NCBI RefSeq assembly: GCF_013523165.1
Contig: NZ_JAAMQI010000003.1
Coordinates: forward strand, 186,001-250,000
Origin: Pseudomonas entomophila
GTDB taxonomy: Bacteria > Pseudomonadota > Gammaproteobacteria > Pseudomonadales > Pseudomonadaceae
Reading direction: 5' to 3'
Length of the DNA: 64,000 bases
The notes beneath the pieces were generated by a model that saw only the letters and a program-made list of their open reading frames with translations, was not told where the DNA came from and did not search any database. Position numbers and translations under genes: made by a program. Below, in pieces: positions 26,664-35,575 of the stretch (position 1 is its first letter; every line of letters begins with the position of its first letter).

Positions 26664-26675
26664 TATACCACCCCA
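26664..26675 (+). repeat. Right copy of the 12-bp direct repeat flanking the integrase/GGDEF-EAL block
   Basis: TATACCACCCCA, identical to 23178-23189. The flanks share only a short T-rich run. It lies 83 bases upstream of the GGDEF-EAL start in an AT-rich stretch that also carries the minus-strand terminator of the next gene. Confidence 0.4.
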
Positions 26676-26755
26676 GTATGAATAGATATTAAACAAGCAC
26701 CATCACCTTAAAAATCACTGGTGCCACAAAAGCAGGTAATCAGAAGCAAAAGCAA

Positions 26756-26782
26756 AAAGGGGACCACTCAATGGTCCCCTTT
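26756..26782 (-). terminator. Rho-independent terminator of the PfpI-family gene
   Basis: AAAGGGGACCA, loop CTCAA, then TGGTCCCCTTT (11 perfect pairs). Read on the minus strand the stem is followed by CCTTTTTGCTTTTGC, a proper T-rich tail. It is 45 bases beyond the stop codon at 26827. Confidence 0.9.
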
Positions 26783-26826
26783 GGCTACAAAAGAGCCGCA
26801 TGCAACAGCGGCCTCCATCGTACCCG

Positions 26827-27522
26827 TCACTCGATACCGGGCTCTTTCTTCAACCGCTTGACCAGCGCCTCGGCAACCGCCGCAGAAGAGGCCGGGTTCT
26901 GCCCGCTGACCAGATGCCCATCCTCGACCACGTAGCTGGTCCAGTCGTCAGCCTTGGAGTAGTCACCACCCTTGGCCTTGAGCATGTCTTCCACCAGGAA
27001 AGGCACCACTGTGGTCAGGCCTACGGCTTCTTCTTCGCTGTTGCTGAACCCGGTGACACGCTTGCCCTTGACCACTGGGTGCCCATCGGGCGCCTTCACG
27101 TGCTTGAGCACAGCGGGGGCATGGCACACCGTGCCAATGGGTTTGTTGGAGGCATAGAACGATTCGAGCAGGGTGATCGAGTCCTTGTCCTTGGCCAGGT
27201 CCCAGAGCGGGCCATGACCGCCAGGGTAGAACACGGCATCGAAATCGTACGGGTCCACTTCACCCAATGGGAACGTGTTGGCCAGCGCCTCTTTCGCGCG
27301 GGCATCGCTCTGGAAGCGACGGGTGTGGTCGGTCTGTGCATCGGCTTCGTCGCTCTTCGGATCGAGCGGTGGTTGCCCGCCCTTGGGCGATGCCAGGGTG
27401 ATCTCGGCGCCGGCATCGGCGAACGCGTAGTAGGGCGCCGCGAACTCCTCGAGCCAGAAGCCGGTCTGCTTGCCGGTATCGCCCAGTTGGTCGTGAGATG
27501 TGAGCACCATCAGGATCTTCAT
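26827..27522 (-). CDS. DJ-1/PfpI-superfamily protein (Hsp31/glyoxalase III-like)
   Basis: A 231-residue protein of the type 1 glutamine amidotransferase-like group. The nucleophile elbow is TVCHAP with Cys133 and adjacent His134; an acidic residue near 25-26 (FWLEEFAAPYY) completes the usual triad. Other hallmarks are ITLASPKGGQPPLDPKS, FYPGGHGPLWDLA and LVSGQNPASS. Relatives act as glyoxalase III, converting methylglyoxal to lactate without glutathione, or as holding chaperones. ATG start at 27522. It is followed by its own terminator and appears monocistronic. Confidence 0.9.
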   Translation of the reverse strand: MKILMVLTSHDQLGDTGKQTGFWLEEFAAPYYAFADAGAEITLASPKGGQPPLDPKSDEADAQTDHTRRFQSDARAKEALANTFPLGEVDPYDFDAVFYPGGHGPLWDLAKDKDSITLLESFYASNKPIGTVCHAPAVLKHVKAPDGHPVVKGKRVTGFSNSEEEAVGLTTVVPFLVEDMLKAKGGDYSKADDWTSYVVEDGHLVSGQNPASSAAVAEALVKRLKKEPGIE

Positions 27523-27654
27523 GTGAGCCTATCCTCCAAACATTCATGAGGCAGCGCGTCGCTCGCCCTGCATGAGTGTCAGAGGCCGGCTCACTGAAGA
27601 CGTTCAGTGGCGTCACTCGATCGAGCGGTCATGCCGGCACGTGCCACGGCCCAC

Positions 27655-28971
27655 TCAACTGCCCAGGTGCGTGCTGAACCGGCCGACCGCATCGACCACC
27701 TGACGGGCTGCCTCGCGAATGTCCACGATGACCTTGCCCGCCTGACCGGCCAGTTCCAGCCCTTGCTCGGCTTCGCGCTTGCTGTTGGACATGTCCTGAA
27801 TGGTCTTCTCTACCAGCTTGCCGTTCTGCAGCACGACCGCGGCGATTTCCTCGGTCGCCGTGCTGGTGCGCCCGGCCAGTTGTCGAACCTCGTCGGCCAC
27901 CACCGCGAACCCGCGGCCTTGCTCGCCGGCGCGCGCCGCTTCGATGGCCGCGTTGAGCGCGAGCAGGTTGGTCTGCTGGGCGATGCTGCCGATGGTCTGG
28001 ATGATCGAGTTGATCAGCAGCGATTGACGCCCCAGTGCCTCGACGCCGGTGGACGCCAGCTGCATGTCGTCGGCGATCTTCTGCATGGTCTGCACGGTGT
28101 CGTTGACCACCACGGCGCCCTGTTGGGCGGCGACGTCGGTGTCGCGGGAGATGCCGAAGGCCGTGTTCGCCGCCTCGCTGATTTCCTGCTCGCGGGCCAC
28201 CTGCTCGGTCACCACGGTGGCGAACTTGACGATCTTGCAGAGGTTGCCTTCGGTGTCGTAGACCGGGTTGTAGGTCGCCTCGAGCCAGACCACATGGCCA
28301 TGGCTGTCGATCCGCTTGAAACGCCCGGCAACGAATTCACCACGCTTGAGCGTGTCCCAGAAGGCTTGATAAGCCGGCGCCCCCGACTCTTCGGGCGTGC
28401 AGAAGATCCGATGGTGCTGGCCCTTGATCTGAGCCAGGGTGTACCCCATGGCCCGGAGGAACTGCTCGTTGGCCATGACGACCTTGCCGTCGAGGTCGAA
28501 CTCGATGACCGCCGTGGAGCGCAGCAGGGCGTCGATGAACGATGTGTTTTCGGACGCTTTTTCCAGTCGCCGGGTGATGTTGGTGGCATGGCAGATCATC
28601 TGCTTCACCTCGCCACTGTCGGCCAGGATCGGCTGCCAATGAGCATGCAGCCAGACCAGCGACCCATCGGCATGCAGGTAACGGTATTCGTCGGTGATCG
28701 ACTGGCGAGCGCTGATGGCAGCGCGGAACTTGTGATAGCAGGGCAGCTTCGAGACGTAGGTCGGCACGATGGCGTCCATCGAGCGACCGATCAGTTCGTC
28801 CTGGCGATAGCCCAGCGCCTGGGCAAAGTGCGCGTTGCACGCCAGGATGATGAACGCCGGGTCGATGCTGACCGTCAGCATTTCACGCTGCAGGCCCTCG
28901 CGCAGCTGCCGCAACTCGGCCAGCTCGGCGGCTTGGGCGGCGATCGTATCCTTGAGTCGGGTATTGAACAT
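27655..28971 (-). CDS. BdlA-like cytoplasmic PAS-PAS-MCP receptor
   Basis: A 438-residue soluble chemoreceptor with no membrane helix. Two PAS domains (about 25-135 with [16 protein letters not shown], and 145-260 with [18 protein letters not shown]) precede a methyl-accepting signalling domain (about 270-430) with the conserved hairpin tip [20 protein letters not shown] and [15 protein letters not shown]. Order and length match P. aeruginosa BdlA, which controls biofilm dispersion through c-di-GMP enzymes. The P. aeruginosa protein is activated by proteolysis between PAS domains; whether that applies here cannot be read from sequence. It is next to a LOV photoreceptor kinase on the same strand, 133 bases away. 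Confidence 0.88.
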   Translation of the reverse strand: MFNTRLKDTIAAQAAELAELRQLREGLQREMLTVSIDPAFIILACNAHFAQALGYRQDELIGRSMDAIVPTYVSKLPCYHKFRAAISARQSITDEYRYLHADGSLVWLHAHWQPILADSGEVKQMICHATNITRRLEKASENTSFIDALLRSTAVIEFDLDGKVVMANEQFLRAMGYTLAQIKGQHHRIFCTPEESGAPAYQAFWDTLKRGEFVAGRFKRIDSHGHVVWLEATYNPVYDTEGNLCKIVKFATVVTEQVAREQEISEAANTAFGISRDTDVAAQQGAVVVNDTVQTMQKIADDMQLASTGVEALGRQSLLINSIIQTIGSIAQQTNLLALNAAIEAARAGEQGRGFAVVADEVRQLAGRTSTATEEIAAVVLQNGKLVEKTIQDMSNSKREAEQGLELAGQAGKVIVDIREAARQVVDAVGRFSTHLGS

Positions 28972-29104
28972 GATGAGCTACCTGCTATGACATGCACGGC
29001 TTATCGGCCATGCAGCGTCGATCCTTGAGGGGTCTACCGACAAATTGGATCCGCCTGGCACGACGCAGCGCCGAACGGTAGGGCGCTACGTCGATTTCAC
29101 CGGC

Positions 29105-30703
29105 TCATGCCACGCCATTGGGCCCGTCGAGTACCTGCCGGACCTTGCGGGCCAGGTCGTGGGGCATGCAGGGCTTGGAGATCACCTCGAACTCCGAACC
29201 CCCCAGGTCCGTACGCTCCAGCGAGTTTTCCGCATAACCGGTCGTGAGCAGGATCTTCATCTTCGGGTAGCGACGACGCACTTCCCGGGCCAGCATCACC
29301 CCGTTCATCCCACCCGGCATGATCAGGTCGGTGAACAGCAGGTCATAGTCATGCCCGGTGTCGAAGCGTTTGAGCGCTTCACGCGCGTTGAGCACCATGT
29401 CGGCACTGTAACCGTAGTCTTCCAGCACCATCTTCGCCAGCTCGGCAACGTCCGGCCGGTCCTCGACGATGAGGACCTTCTCGCTGCCCGACTTGCGGTC
29501 GACGGCGCGCACCGGGTCCTGATGGATCACGCCGGCATCGTCCACGGGGAAGTACAGCCGCAAGGTGGTGCCGACGTCCTCTTCGGTGTAGATGCGCGCC
29601 GCGCCGCCCGACTGCTTGGCGAACCCGTACACCATCGAAAGACCGAGCCCCGAGCCCTTGCCTTCTTCCTTGGTGGTGAAGAAGGGGTCCATGACCCGGT
29701 CGCGGATGTCGGCCGACATGCCGATGCCATTGTCGGTCAGCGAGATGCTCACGTAGTTGCCCGGCAGCAGGCCGTCGTAGGACACGCTGGCCAGGTCCTT
29801 GACCGCGATGTTGCGGGTTTCGATGAGGATGCGTGGCGCCTCGCGCCCGATCAGCGCGTCACGCGCATTGATCATCAGGTTCAGCAGCGCCACCTCGGCC
29901 TGGGTCGGGTCGATCCGGCAGTTGCGCAGGTTGGGCTCCAGGTCGTAGCTCACGGCCACTTCGGCGCCAAAGGTGCGCTCGATCAAGGGCTCGATGTCGG
30001 AGACCAGGTGGTTGAGGTTAAGCACCCGACCCTGCAGGCTCTGCTTGCGCGCGAAGGCCAGCAGCTGCTTGGTCAAGGTGCTGGCCCGGTCCACTGCCGA
30101 GCGGGCATGCTCGACACTGCGCTTGACCCGCGCCACGTCGATGGTGCTCTTGTCGACCGCCGAGCCGATCAGGCCCAGGTAGCCGCCCATGACCTGCAGC
30201 AGGTTGTTGAAATCGTGGGCGATGCCGCCCGTCAACTGGCCGAGCGCTTCCATCTTCTGCGCCTGGCGCAGGGCGTCTTCGGCGTCGCGGCGGCGGCTCA
30301 CGTCGAGCTGGGAGGCGAAGAAGTAGATCAGGTCGCCATTGTCGTTATGGATCGGCGAGATGAACAGCGCGTTCCAGAAGCTCGATCCGTCCTTCTTGTA
30401 GTTCAGGATCTCGGTGGCGATGTCCTCCTTGTTGGCCACGGCCTCGCGTACGGCGTCGACCACCGACCGGTCCGTGTCCGGGCCCTGCAGGAACCTGCAG
30501 TTCTCGCCGAGGATTTCGTCCAAGGCGTATCCGGTCATCTCGAGAAACGCGTTGTTGGCGAAGATGATCGGATTATCCGAATGATTCGGGTCGGTCACGA
30601 TCATCGGCATGCGCGTCGTTTCTACCGCTGCGAAGAACACGTCCTTGTGCGGTTGTTTGAGGTTGGCGCTGGCAGCGTTATCGACACGGACTTTATCGCT
30701 CAC
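29105..30703 (-). CDS. Blue-light LOV hybrid histidine kinase with C-terminal receiver
   Basis: A 532-residue soluble protein. The LOV domain (about 20-135) carries the photoadduct motif GENCRFLQG with Cys69. Then come a HisKA domain with His163 ([12 protein letters not shown]), an HATPase domain ([32 protein letters not shown]) and a receiver domain with phospho-acceptor Asp459 ([11 protein letters not shown]). This order and size match the P. syringae LOV-HK-RR photoreceptor. Blue light would form an FMN-cysteinyl adduct and alter kinase output. The start is GTG 30703 with GGAG at good spacing. No separate output regulator is adjacent; the BdlA-like receptor downstream is a candidate functional neighbour. 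Confidence 0.95.
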   Translation of the reverse strand: MSDKVRVDNAASANLKQPHKDVFFAAVETTRMPMIVTDPNHSDNPIIFANNAFLEMTGYALDEILGENCRFLQGPDTDRSVVDAVREAVANKEDIATEILNYKKDGSSFWNALFISPIHNDNGDLIYFFASQLDVSRRRDAEDALRQAQKMEALGQLTGGIAHDFNNLLQVMGGYLGLIGSAVDKSTIDVARVKRSVEHARSAVDRASTLTKQLLAFARKQSLQGRVLNLNHLVSDIEPLIERTFGAEVAVSYDLEPNLRNCRIDPTQAEVALLNLMINARDALIGREAPRILIETRNIAVKDLASVSYDGLLPGNYVSISLTDNGIGMSADIRDRVMDPFFTTKEEGKGSGLGLSMVYGFAKQSGGAARIYTEEDVGTTLRLYFPVDDAGVIHQDPVRAVDRKSGSEKVLIVEDRPDVAELAKMVLEDYGYSADMVLNAREALKRFDTGHDYDLLFTDLIMPGGMNGVMLAREVRRRYPKMKILLTTGYAENSLERTDLGGSEFEVISKPCMPHDLARKVRQVLDGPNGVA

Positions 30704-31049
30704 GTGAGCAGACTCCAGAAAAAAGTAGGGCGCATGGGCGCTTTGAACGTGCGGCGCGGCAAACGTTTAGCGTCCCCTGCGAAAATCCCCGTCCCGGTGC
30801 CGAGCCGATGTGGTTCGCAGAAGCAGGCGGTCTCGTGGCATCAGTCATCAGCCACCTTGGCTTTCGATGCCGCAGTTCCACGCCCATGTAGGCACCAGTG
30901 CCATCGCCTGACCACAGAATCCGGCCATCTCCCGTCTGATCCCTGCCAAACGTACTGACTCATACCTCTAAGACGACCCAAATCGGACTTAAGATGTGAT
31001 AAGCCGTGATTATCCTTTCTCAATTCTTAAGAGAAAACGAACAAATCCA

Positions 31050-31077
31050 TTGTCATTTTTGTACATAAATACATAAT
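31050..31077 (+). promoter_or_regulatory. Sigma-70 type promoter of the KfrA-like gene
   Basis: TTGTCA (31050-31055), a 16-base spacer, then CATAAT (31072-31077). Both hexamers match the consensus in five of six positions. The start codon is 33 bases beyond the -10 element. Confidence 0.6.
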
Positions 31078-31083
31078 ACGTAC
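31061..31083. promoter_or_regulatory. Imperfect palindrome over the KfrA-like gene promoter, candidate autoregulatory operator
   Basis: The 23-base stretch begins GTACATAA and ends ATACGTAC; the outer GTAC arms pair with each other and the inside is a partial TA-rich inverted repeat. It covers the -10 element. Plasmid KfrA proteins repress their own gene by binding inverted repeats at the promoter, so the position fits. By-eye match. Confidence 0.4.
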
Positions 31084-31109
31084 CACAATACGAAATCGTA
31101 GGAGCCGTC

Positions 31110-32126
31110 ATGGCCAGAGGTGGCATCAACAAGGCCCTCGTGCAGCACGCCCGCCAGGCGCTGCTCGACCGAGGCGAACACCCCAGCATCGATGCCGTAC
31201 GCATCGAAATGGGTAATACGGGTTCGAAAACCACGATTCATCGCTACCTGAAGGAACTCGAGGACCAGGCGTCCGCCCCGAGAGACGCTGACGCCTACCT
31301 GGGCGATCGCCTGGGCCGGCTCGTTCAGGACTTGTCGACCCAGCTCCTGCAGGAAGCGGACGCCCAGGTACGGGCCGCGCACCTGGACTTCGAGGAACGC
31401 CAGGCCACGCTGAACACCGCGCTCGAGGCCGCTCGCCTGGCGCAGGCAAGTGCCGAGCGGCAAGTGACCATCCAGGCGGAGGCGCTGGCTGCCCAAGCGC
31501 AGGAACTGGAGACCACCACCCGGGCGCTGCAAACCGAGCAGACCCGCAACGCCGGCCTCAACCAGGCCCTGGGGGAATGGCAGGTACGTCTGGCCGACAA
31601 GGCCGAGCAGGTCCGCTCGCTGGAAGACAAGCACCAGCATGCCCGTGATGCCCTGGAGCATTACCGTGCCGCCACGCGTGAGCAGCGCGAACAGGAACAA
31701 CGTCGCCACGAAGCCCAGGTGCAGCAGTTGCAGATGGAGGTGCGTCAGCTGCAGCAGGCGCAGATCGTCAAGCAGGACGAGTTGACGCGGTTGCACCGGG
31801 ACAACGAGCGCCTACTGGCAGACGCTCGGCAGGGCGCCAAGACGCAGGATCAGTTGCGCGACGCGCTGGAGCGCAAGGACGGCCAGATTCAAGGGTTGAC
31901 TCACCAGGTGGCACAAGGTCAGGGGATCGCCGAGGAGCTGCGTCGCCAACTGGAGGCTGCCCAGGTTCAGGTTGCAACGCTTCAAGCCGAGGCGCACCGG
32001 CAGGACACGGTCCTCGTGCAGCTCGAGCGTCAGGTGGCGCAACAGCAGGAACGGCTCGACACCTGCGAGACGCGCCTGGCTGCCGAGCACGCGGCGAAGC
32101 AGGCTGCGGTGGAGCCGGGCAGATAA
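31110..32126 (+). CDS. KfrA-like DNA-binding coiled-coil protein
   Basis: A 338-residue protein with an N-terminal KfrA-type DNA-binding domain (about 1-60: GGINKALVQHARQALLDRG, HPSIDAVRIEMGNTGSKTTI, HRYLKELED), followed by an almost continuous heptad coiled coil to the C-terminus rich in Gln, Glu, Arg and Ala. KfrA on broad-host-range plasmids is an autoregulator that forms filaments helping plasmid segregation. Chromosomal copies in Pseudomonas are common and uncharacterised. A perfect AGGAG (31100-31104) precedes ATG 31110, and the promoter and operator above are visible. Nothing nearby looks plasmid-derived, so this is probably a resident nucleoid-associated or regulatory protein. Confidence 0.85.
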   Translation: MARGGINKALVQHARQALLDRGEHPSIDAVRIEMGNTGSKTTIHRYLKELEDQASAPRDADAYLGDRLGRLVQDLSTQLLQEADAQVRAAHLDFEERQATLNTALEAARLAQASAERQVTIQAEALAAQAQELETTTRALQTEQTRNAGLNQALGEWQVRLADKAEQVRSLEDKHQHARDALEHYRAATREQREQEQRRHEAQVQQLQMEVRQLQQAQIVKQDELTRLHRDNERLLADARQGAKTQDQLRDALERKDGQIQGLTHQVAQGQGIAEELRRQLEAAQVQVATLQAEAHRQDTVLVQLERQVAQQQERLDTCETRLAAEHAAKQAAVEPGR

Positions 32127-32181
32127 ATCAAACTTCCTGAGCGTGGGGGTTTCTTCTGTAGACCTTCACAGGAGAACGCAC

Positions 32182-32361
32182 ATGTCCAACCACGATTCGA
32201 AAGGCCCGGCGACCGGCCACGATAAAGGCCCTCATTCCTCGCAAGACGCGGACAAAGGCAGCGACCTGGGCTTCGATCCGGACTCCCCGGATGTGGAAGA
32301 TCCTCAGGTAGACCCGGAAGGCCCGGCCATTCCACCGCGTGATCACGAGAAGAAGGCCTGA
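32182..32361 (+). CDS. Small acidic hydrophilic protein
   Basis: A 59-residue protein with an AGGAG site 7 bases before ATG 32182. It is very rich in Asp, Pro, Gly, His and Lys (MSNHDSKGPATGHDKGP, then DPDSPDVEDPQVDPEG) and lacks hydrophobic residues, so it must be intrinsically disordered. I recognise no domain; similar short Asp/Pro-rich proteins in Pseudomonas are annotated as hypothetical. It lies 55 bases after the KfrA-like gene and is followed immediately by a terminator hairpin. The ribosome site and terminator support a real gene. Confidence 0.75.
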   Translation: MSNHDSKGPATGHDKGPHSSQDADKGSDLGFDPDSPDVEDPQVDPEGPAIPPRDHEKKA

Positions 32362-32367
32362 CCTGAA

Positions 32368-32394
32368 GGGGCGTGCACCAGACGTGCACGCCCC
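32368..32394. terminator. Bidirectional hairpin between convergent small genes
   Basis: GGGGCGTGCAC, loop CAGAC, then GTGCACGCCCC (11 perfect pairs), placed 6 bases after the acidic-protein stop and 8 bases before the stop of the convergent 88-residue gene. Only a short T-poor tail (GTCTTG) follows. Serves both directions by position. Confidence 0.75.
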
Positions 32395-32402
32395 GTCTTG
32401 CC

Positions 32403-32669
32403 TCACGTATCGAGCTGAGTCTTGGCTTCGGCGCTCTTGGCAGCGTCTACCCCTGACGAGGACAGCTTGATCGGGTAGGTCACACTGATGTCATGGTCTT
32501 CGACGCTGACGCTGCCGGCGTGGATCAGACCCTGGTCCTGCATCGTCTTGAGCATGCCCGCGACGGCCTTTTCGCCACGGTAGTTGTCGAGGATTTCCTT
32601 GCCCAGGCCCTGGGGATGGGCGTGCAGCAAGCGGGTGAGGAGTTCGGCCTGCAGTGCGTCATTGCTCAT
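32403..32669 (-). CDS. Small conserved protein, winged-helix-like, unknown function
   Basis: An 88-residue protein starting ATG 32669. The first 55 residues (LLTRLLHAHPQGLGKEIL, KAVAGMLKTMQDQGLIHAG) read like a helix-helix-recognition helix-wing unit, a compact winged-helix fold, followed by a polar tail. I do not recognise a named family and make no functional claim. It is convergent with the acidic small protein and shares its hairpin. Confidence 0.7.
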   Translation of the reverse strand: MSNDALQAELLTRLLHAHPQGLGKEILDNYRGEKAVAGMLKTMQDQGLIHAGSVSVEDHDISVTYPIKLSSSGVDAAKSAEAKTQLDT

Positions 32670-32943
32670 AAATTACCTCGTGTCGATGAATGCGGCATTC
32701 GGATCACGCCTGGACGCTGATGGCTCGGTCGAGCAAAGCCTGTGTCACCTGGCGCTGTGGGACCGTGCAATGGGCGTGGCGATCGACATCGACAGCCTCC
32801 TGCACCGGGTCACCTAGGGTTGAACGCACCTGGGCGCCAAAGTTTTCATTTTTTCCGCGCGGGGCGCTCCTCGGCAATCGCGTTGAACGATCGTCCGGCG
32901 AGCAGGCTCAGAAAAACAGACGGACCTGCACAGGAGGCGCTGC

Positions 32944-33186
32944 ATGAGCATCGAACGCACGATTCCCGAACTGGCGGCCTGGTACGCCCGGTACGATGAC
33001 GTCAGTTATCGGAGCGAGTCCCCTGACGCCTATCACCGTGCGCTGGTCTGCATGGCCGAAGCCCTGCGCGACGACGGCCTCATCGACTGGGACGACTGGC
33101 TGGCGCTCAAGGCCCTGGCCGACGCTGCGCATGCCCATGCGCTCGAACGGGCGGTGCAGGCGCATGTCGACGATCCGGACACCTGA
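32944..33186 (+). CDS. Small acidic protein preceding exonuclease III
   Basis: An 80-residue protein with a strong AGGAGG site (32933-32938) and ATG 32944. The sequence is mainly helical and rich in Asp, Ala and Trp (PELAAWYARYDDVSYRSES, DGLIDWDDWLALKALADAAH). No family recognised. It ends four bases before the start codon of the exonuclease III gene, which lacks a strong ribosome site of its own, so the two are probably translationally coupled and the small protein may be a partner or just the first cistron. Confidence 0.75.
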   Translation: MSIERTIPELAAWYARYDDVSYRSESPDAYHRALVCMAEALRDDGLIDWDDWLALKALADAAHAHALERAVQAHVDDPDT

Positions 33187-33190
33187 GCCC

Positions 33191-33991
33191 ATGAAAGCGC
33201 TCACGATCGCCACCTTCAACGTCAACGGCATTCGTACGCGTCTGGAGGCGCTCTGCGCCTGGCTCGCGCGTGAGCAACCGGACATCGTGTGCCTGCAGGA
33301 GCTCAAGGCCGCCGACAGCGCCTTCCCGCGCGAAGCGCTCGAAAACAGCGGGTACGGGTGCCTGCACCATGGCCAGGCGGCCTGGAACGGCGTGGCGATC
33401 CTGGGGCGTGGGTGCGAGCCGCTGGAGATTCGCCGCGGCCTGCCGGGCATGGAGGAAGACCCGCACAGCCGCTACCTGGAGGCCGCCGTGCACGGTGTGG
33501 TGGTCGGCTGCTTGTACCTGCCCAATGGTAACCCACAGCCAGGGCCGAAATTCGACTACAAACTGGCCTGGTTCGATTGCCTGAATCGCCATGCCCGCAC
33601 CTTGTGCGACAGTGAGCATCCCGTGGTGCTGGCCGGCGACTTCAACGTGGTGCCCACGGACGAGGACATCTACGACGCCACCGCCTGGCGCAAGGATGCC
33701 TTGCTGCAGCCCGAGTCACGCGAGCGCTATCGCGCCTTGCTCGAACAAGGCTGGACCGACGCGCTGCGTCAGCAGTACCCCGAGGACCGGCTCTATACGT
33801 TCTGGGATTATTTCCGCAATCACTGGAAGCGCAACGCCGGCCTGCGCATCGATCACGTGCTGCTCAACCGCGCCGCCGCGCCGTACTTGAAAGCGGCAGG
33901 GGTCGATGCCTGGGTACGCAACGAAGCCCACCCCAGTGACCATGCGCCCACCTGGATCGAGCTGGGCACCCGCAAGCGCCGCGCGGTCTAG
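33191..33991 (+). CDS. xthA: Exodeoxyribonuclease III family AP endonuclease
   Basis: A 266-residue enzyme of the EEP nuclease family. Motifs: TFNVNGIR, LQELKA (metal-binding Glu), NPQPGPKFDYKLAWF, GDFNVVPTDEDIYD, RIDHVLLN and HPSDHAPTW (catalytic His). It incises DNA at abasic sites and removes 3' blocking groups in base-excision repair. Length and motifs fit ExoIII; the Crc catabolite-repression regulator is a related fold, but the catalytic residues seen here favour a nuclease. Start ATG 33191, four bases after the preceding small gene. Confidence 0.93.
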   Translation: MKALTIATFNVNGIRTRLEALCAWLAREQPDIVCLQELKAADSAFPREALENSGYGCLHHGQAAWNGVAILGRGCEPLEIRRGLPGMEEDPHSRYLEAAVHGVVVGCLYLPNGNPQPGPKFDYKLAWFDCLNRHARTLCDSEHPVVLAGDFNVVPTDEDIYDATAWRKDALLQPESRERYRALLEQGWTDALRQQYPEDRLYTFWDYFRNHWKRNAGLRIDHVLLNRAAAPYLKAAGVDAWVRNEAHPSDHAPTWIELGTRKRRAV

Positions 33992-34010
33992 GTGCGCCTC
34001 AAGGTGGATC

Positions 34011-35573
34011 ATGACGACCCGTCGCCAACCCCACACGCCCCCACCTGACGACGTCGACACGTTGCTGTCGGATCCGGTGCGGTCGGCTGCGCTGTTTCGC
34101 CTGACGCTGAGCTTCATGGCAGTGGTGCTGCTGACCTTCGTCGCGGTCGAGGGCTGGCGTATCTGGCGCGATTACCGGCACGCCTTCGAGAGCGCCGAAG
34201 TGACGGTTTCCAACCTGGCGCGGGCCACGGCGCAGCATGCCGACGATGCGATCCGCCAGGTGGATGTGGTCACCGCCGCCCTGGCCGAACGCATCGAAGG
34301 CGACGGCCTGGACAAGCTCGACCGCAAGCGCCTGCATGCGGCGCTCTACCAGCAGGCGCGCATCATGCCGCAGCTGCACGGCTTGTTCGTGTACGACGCC
34401 CAGGGCCGCTGGGTGGTGACGGACAAGGACGTCATCCCCCAGGATGCCAACAATGCCGACCGGGCCTATTTCACTTACCACCGCAACCACCGTGACCGAG
34501 GCGTGCAGATCGGCTCGGTGGTCAAGAGCCGCTCCACGGGCGACCTGATCATCCCCATTTCGCGACGCCTGGAGTACCCCGACGGGCATTTCGCCGGGGT
34601 GATACTCGGCACCATCAAGGTGGACTGGTTCGTGCGTTACTACGGCGCCTTCGAGATCGACGAGCGGGGGGCGCTGGTGCTGGCCAAGCGCGATGGTACG
34701 ATCCTGGTGCGTCGGCCCCTCATCGCCAGTCAGGTCGGGCGCAGCCTGGTCGACAGCGAAATCTTCCGCAACCACCTGCCCTATGCCGACGAGGGCGTCA
34801 CCGAGGCCCGAGCCGTGGTCGACGGTACATGGCGGTTGTATGCCTACAAGGCGTTGAGCAGTTATCCCTTGCTGGTCGAAGCCGGGCTGTCGCGTGACAC
34901 GATCATGGCGCCCTGGCGGCACGATGTGATCAAGACCGCCATCGTGCTGCTGTTGCTGGTGTCTGGTCTGGCAGCCTTCGGCTGGGTGGTGTTGCGCCAG
35001 TTGCGCGAACGGCTGGTGCTCGAAAATGCCCTGCAACAGGCCAACAAGGCCCTGGAAAACCTGGCGCTGTCCGATGGGCTGACCGGGCTCGGCAACCGGC
35101 GGCAGCTCGACATGGTGCTGGACCATGAGGTGCGACGTGCCCAACGTCAGGGGTATGCGATCGCCGCGGTCATGCTCGACATCGACCACTTCAAACTCTA
35201 CAACGACCACTATGGCCACCAGGCCGGCGACGCGTGCCTGCGGCGCATCGGTGACGTCCTGCGCACGGCCGTCAAGCGGCCGGCCGACCTGGCGGTGCGC
35301 TATGGCGGTGAAGAGTTCACACTCCTGCTGCCCGACACCGACTTGGCCGGCGCGGAGCGCCTGGTCAATGACGTTCTCCAGCGGGTACGTGATCTGCACC
35401 TGGCGCATGCGGCCAGCCCTCTGGGCCAGGTAACGCTCAGCGCCGGGATCGCCGTGGCCCTGCCAGGGCAGGTGGTGGCACCGCCCGAAGCCCTGACCGG
35501 TGCGGCCGACCAAGCGCTCTATCACGCCAAGCGCCAGGGCCGTGACCGCTACTGGGTCGCCGAGGCGCCATGA
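34011..35573 (+). CDS. Membrane diguanylate cyclase with double-Cache periplasmic sensor
   Basis: A 520-residue protein: helix 1 (about 30-50), a periplasmic sensor (about 52-300) of the dCache_1 type with VFDYDAQG-like LHGLFVYDAQGRWVVTDKD and RAYFTYHR, helix 2 (about 310-330), then a GGDEF domain. The active site is GGEEF (432-436) and an intact RxxD inhibitory site RPAD lies at 423-426, so an active, product-inhibited cyclase is expected. ATG 34011 fits the first helix; the upstream frame overlaps xthA. It follows xthA by 19 bases and converges with the MgtC gene, leaving only two bases between stops. Confidence 0.93.
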   Translation: MTTRRQPHTPPPDDVDTLLSDPVRSAALFRLTLSFMAVVLLTFVAVEGWRIWRDYRHAFESAEVTVSNLARATAQHADDAIRQVDVVTAALAERIEGDGLDKLDRKRLHAALYQQARIMPQLHGLFVYDAQGRWVVTDKDVIPQDANNADRAYFTYHRNHRDRGVQIGSVVKSRSTGDLIIPISRRLEYPDGHFAGVILGTIKVDWFVRYYGAFEIDERGALVLAKRDGTILVRRPLIASQVGRSLVDSEIFRNHLPYADEGVTEARAVVDGTWRLYAYKALSSYPLLVEAGLSRDTIMAPWRHDVIKTAIVLLLLVSGLAAFGWVVLRQLRERLVLENALQQANKALENLALSDGLTGLGNRRQLDMVLDHEVRRAQRQGYAIAAVMLDIDHFKLYNDHYGHQAGDACLRRIGDVLRTAVKRPADLAVRYGGEEFTLLLPDTDLAGAERLVNDVLQRVRDLHLAHAASPLGQVTLSAGIAVALPGQVVAPPEALTGAADQALYHAKRQGRDRYWVAEAP

Positions 35574-35575
35574 GG

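Larger units (their letters stand above)
30704..31109. other. Intergenic region between the LOV kinase and the KfrA-like gene
   Basis: A 406-base divergent region. The half near the LOV gene is GC-rich and featureless to me. The half near 31000-31100 is AT-rich and holds the promoter and candidate operator of the KfrA-like gene, listed separately. No credible gene. Confidence 0.6.

Noticed and set aside
27592..27609. Hairpin CACTGAA/TTCAGTG as a terminator of the BdlA-like gene
   Set aside because: Only seven pairs and no T-run; it lies 46 bases past the stop and may be chance.
29045..30958. A 637-codon plus-strand frame
   Set aside because: Antisense to the LOV kinase, whose LOV, kinase and receiver motifs are unmistakable.
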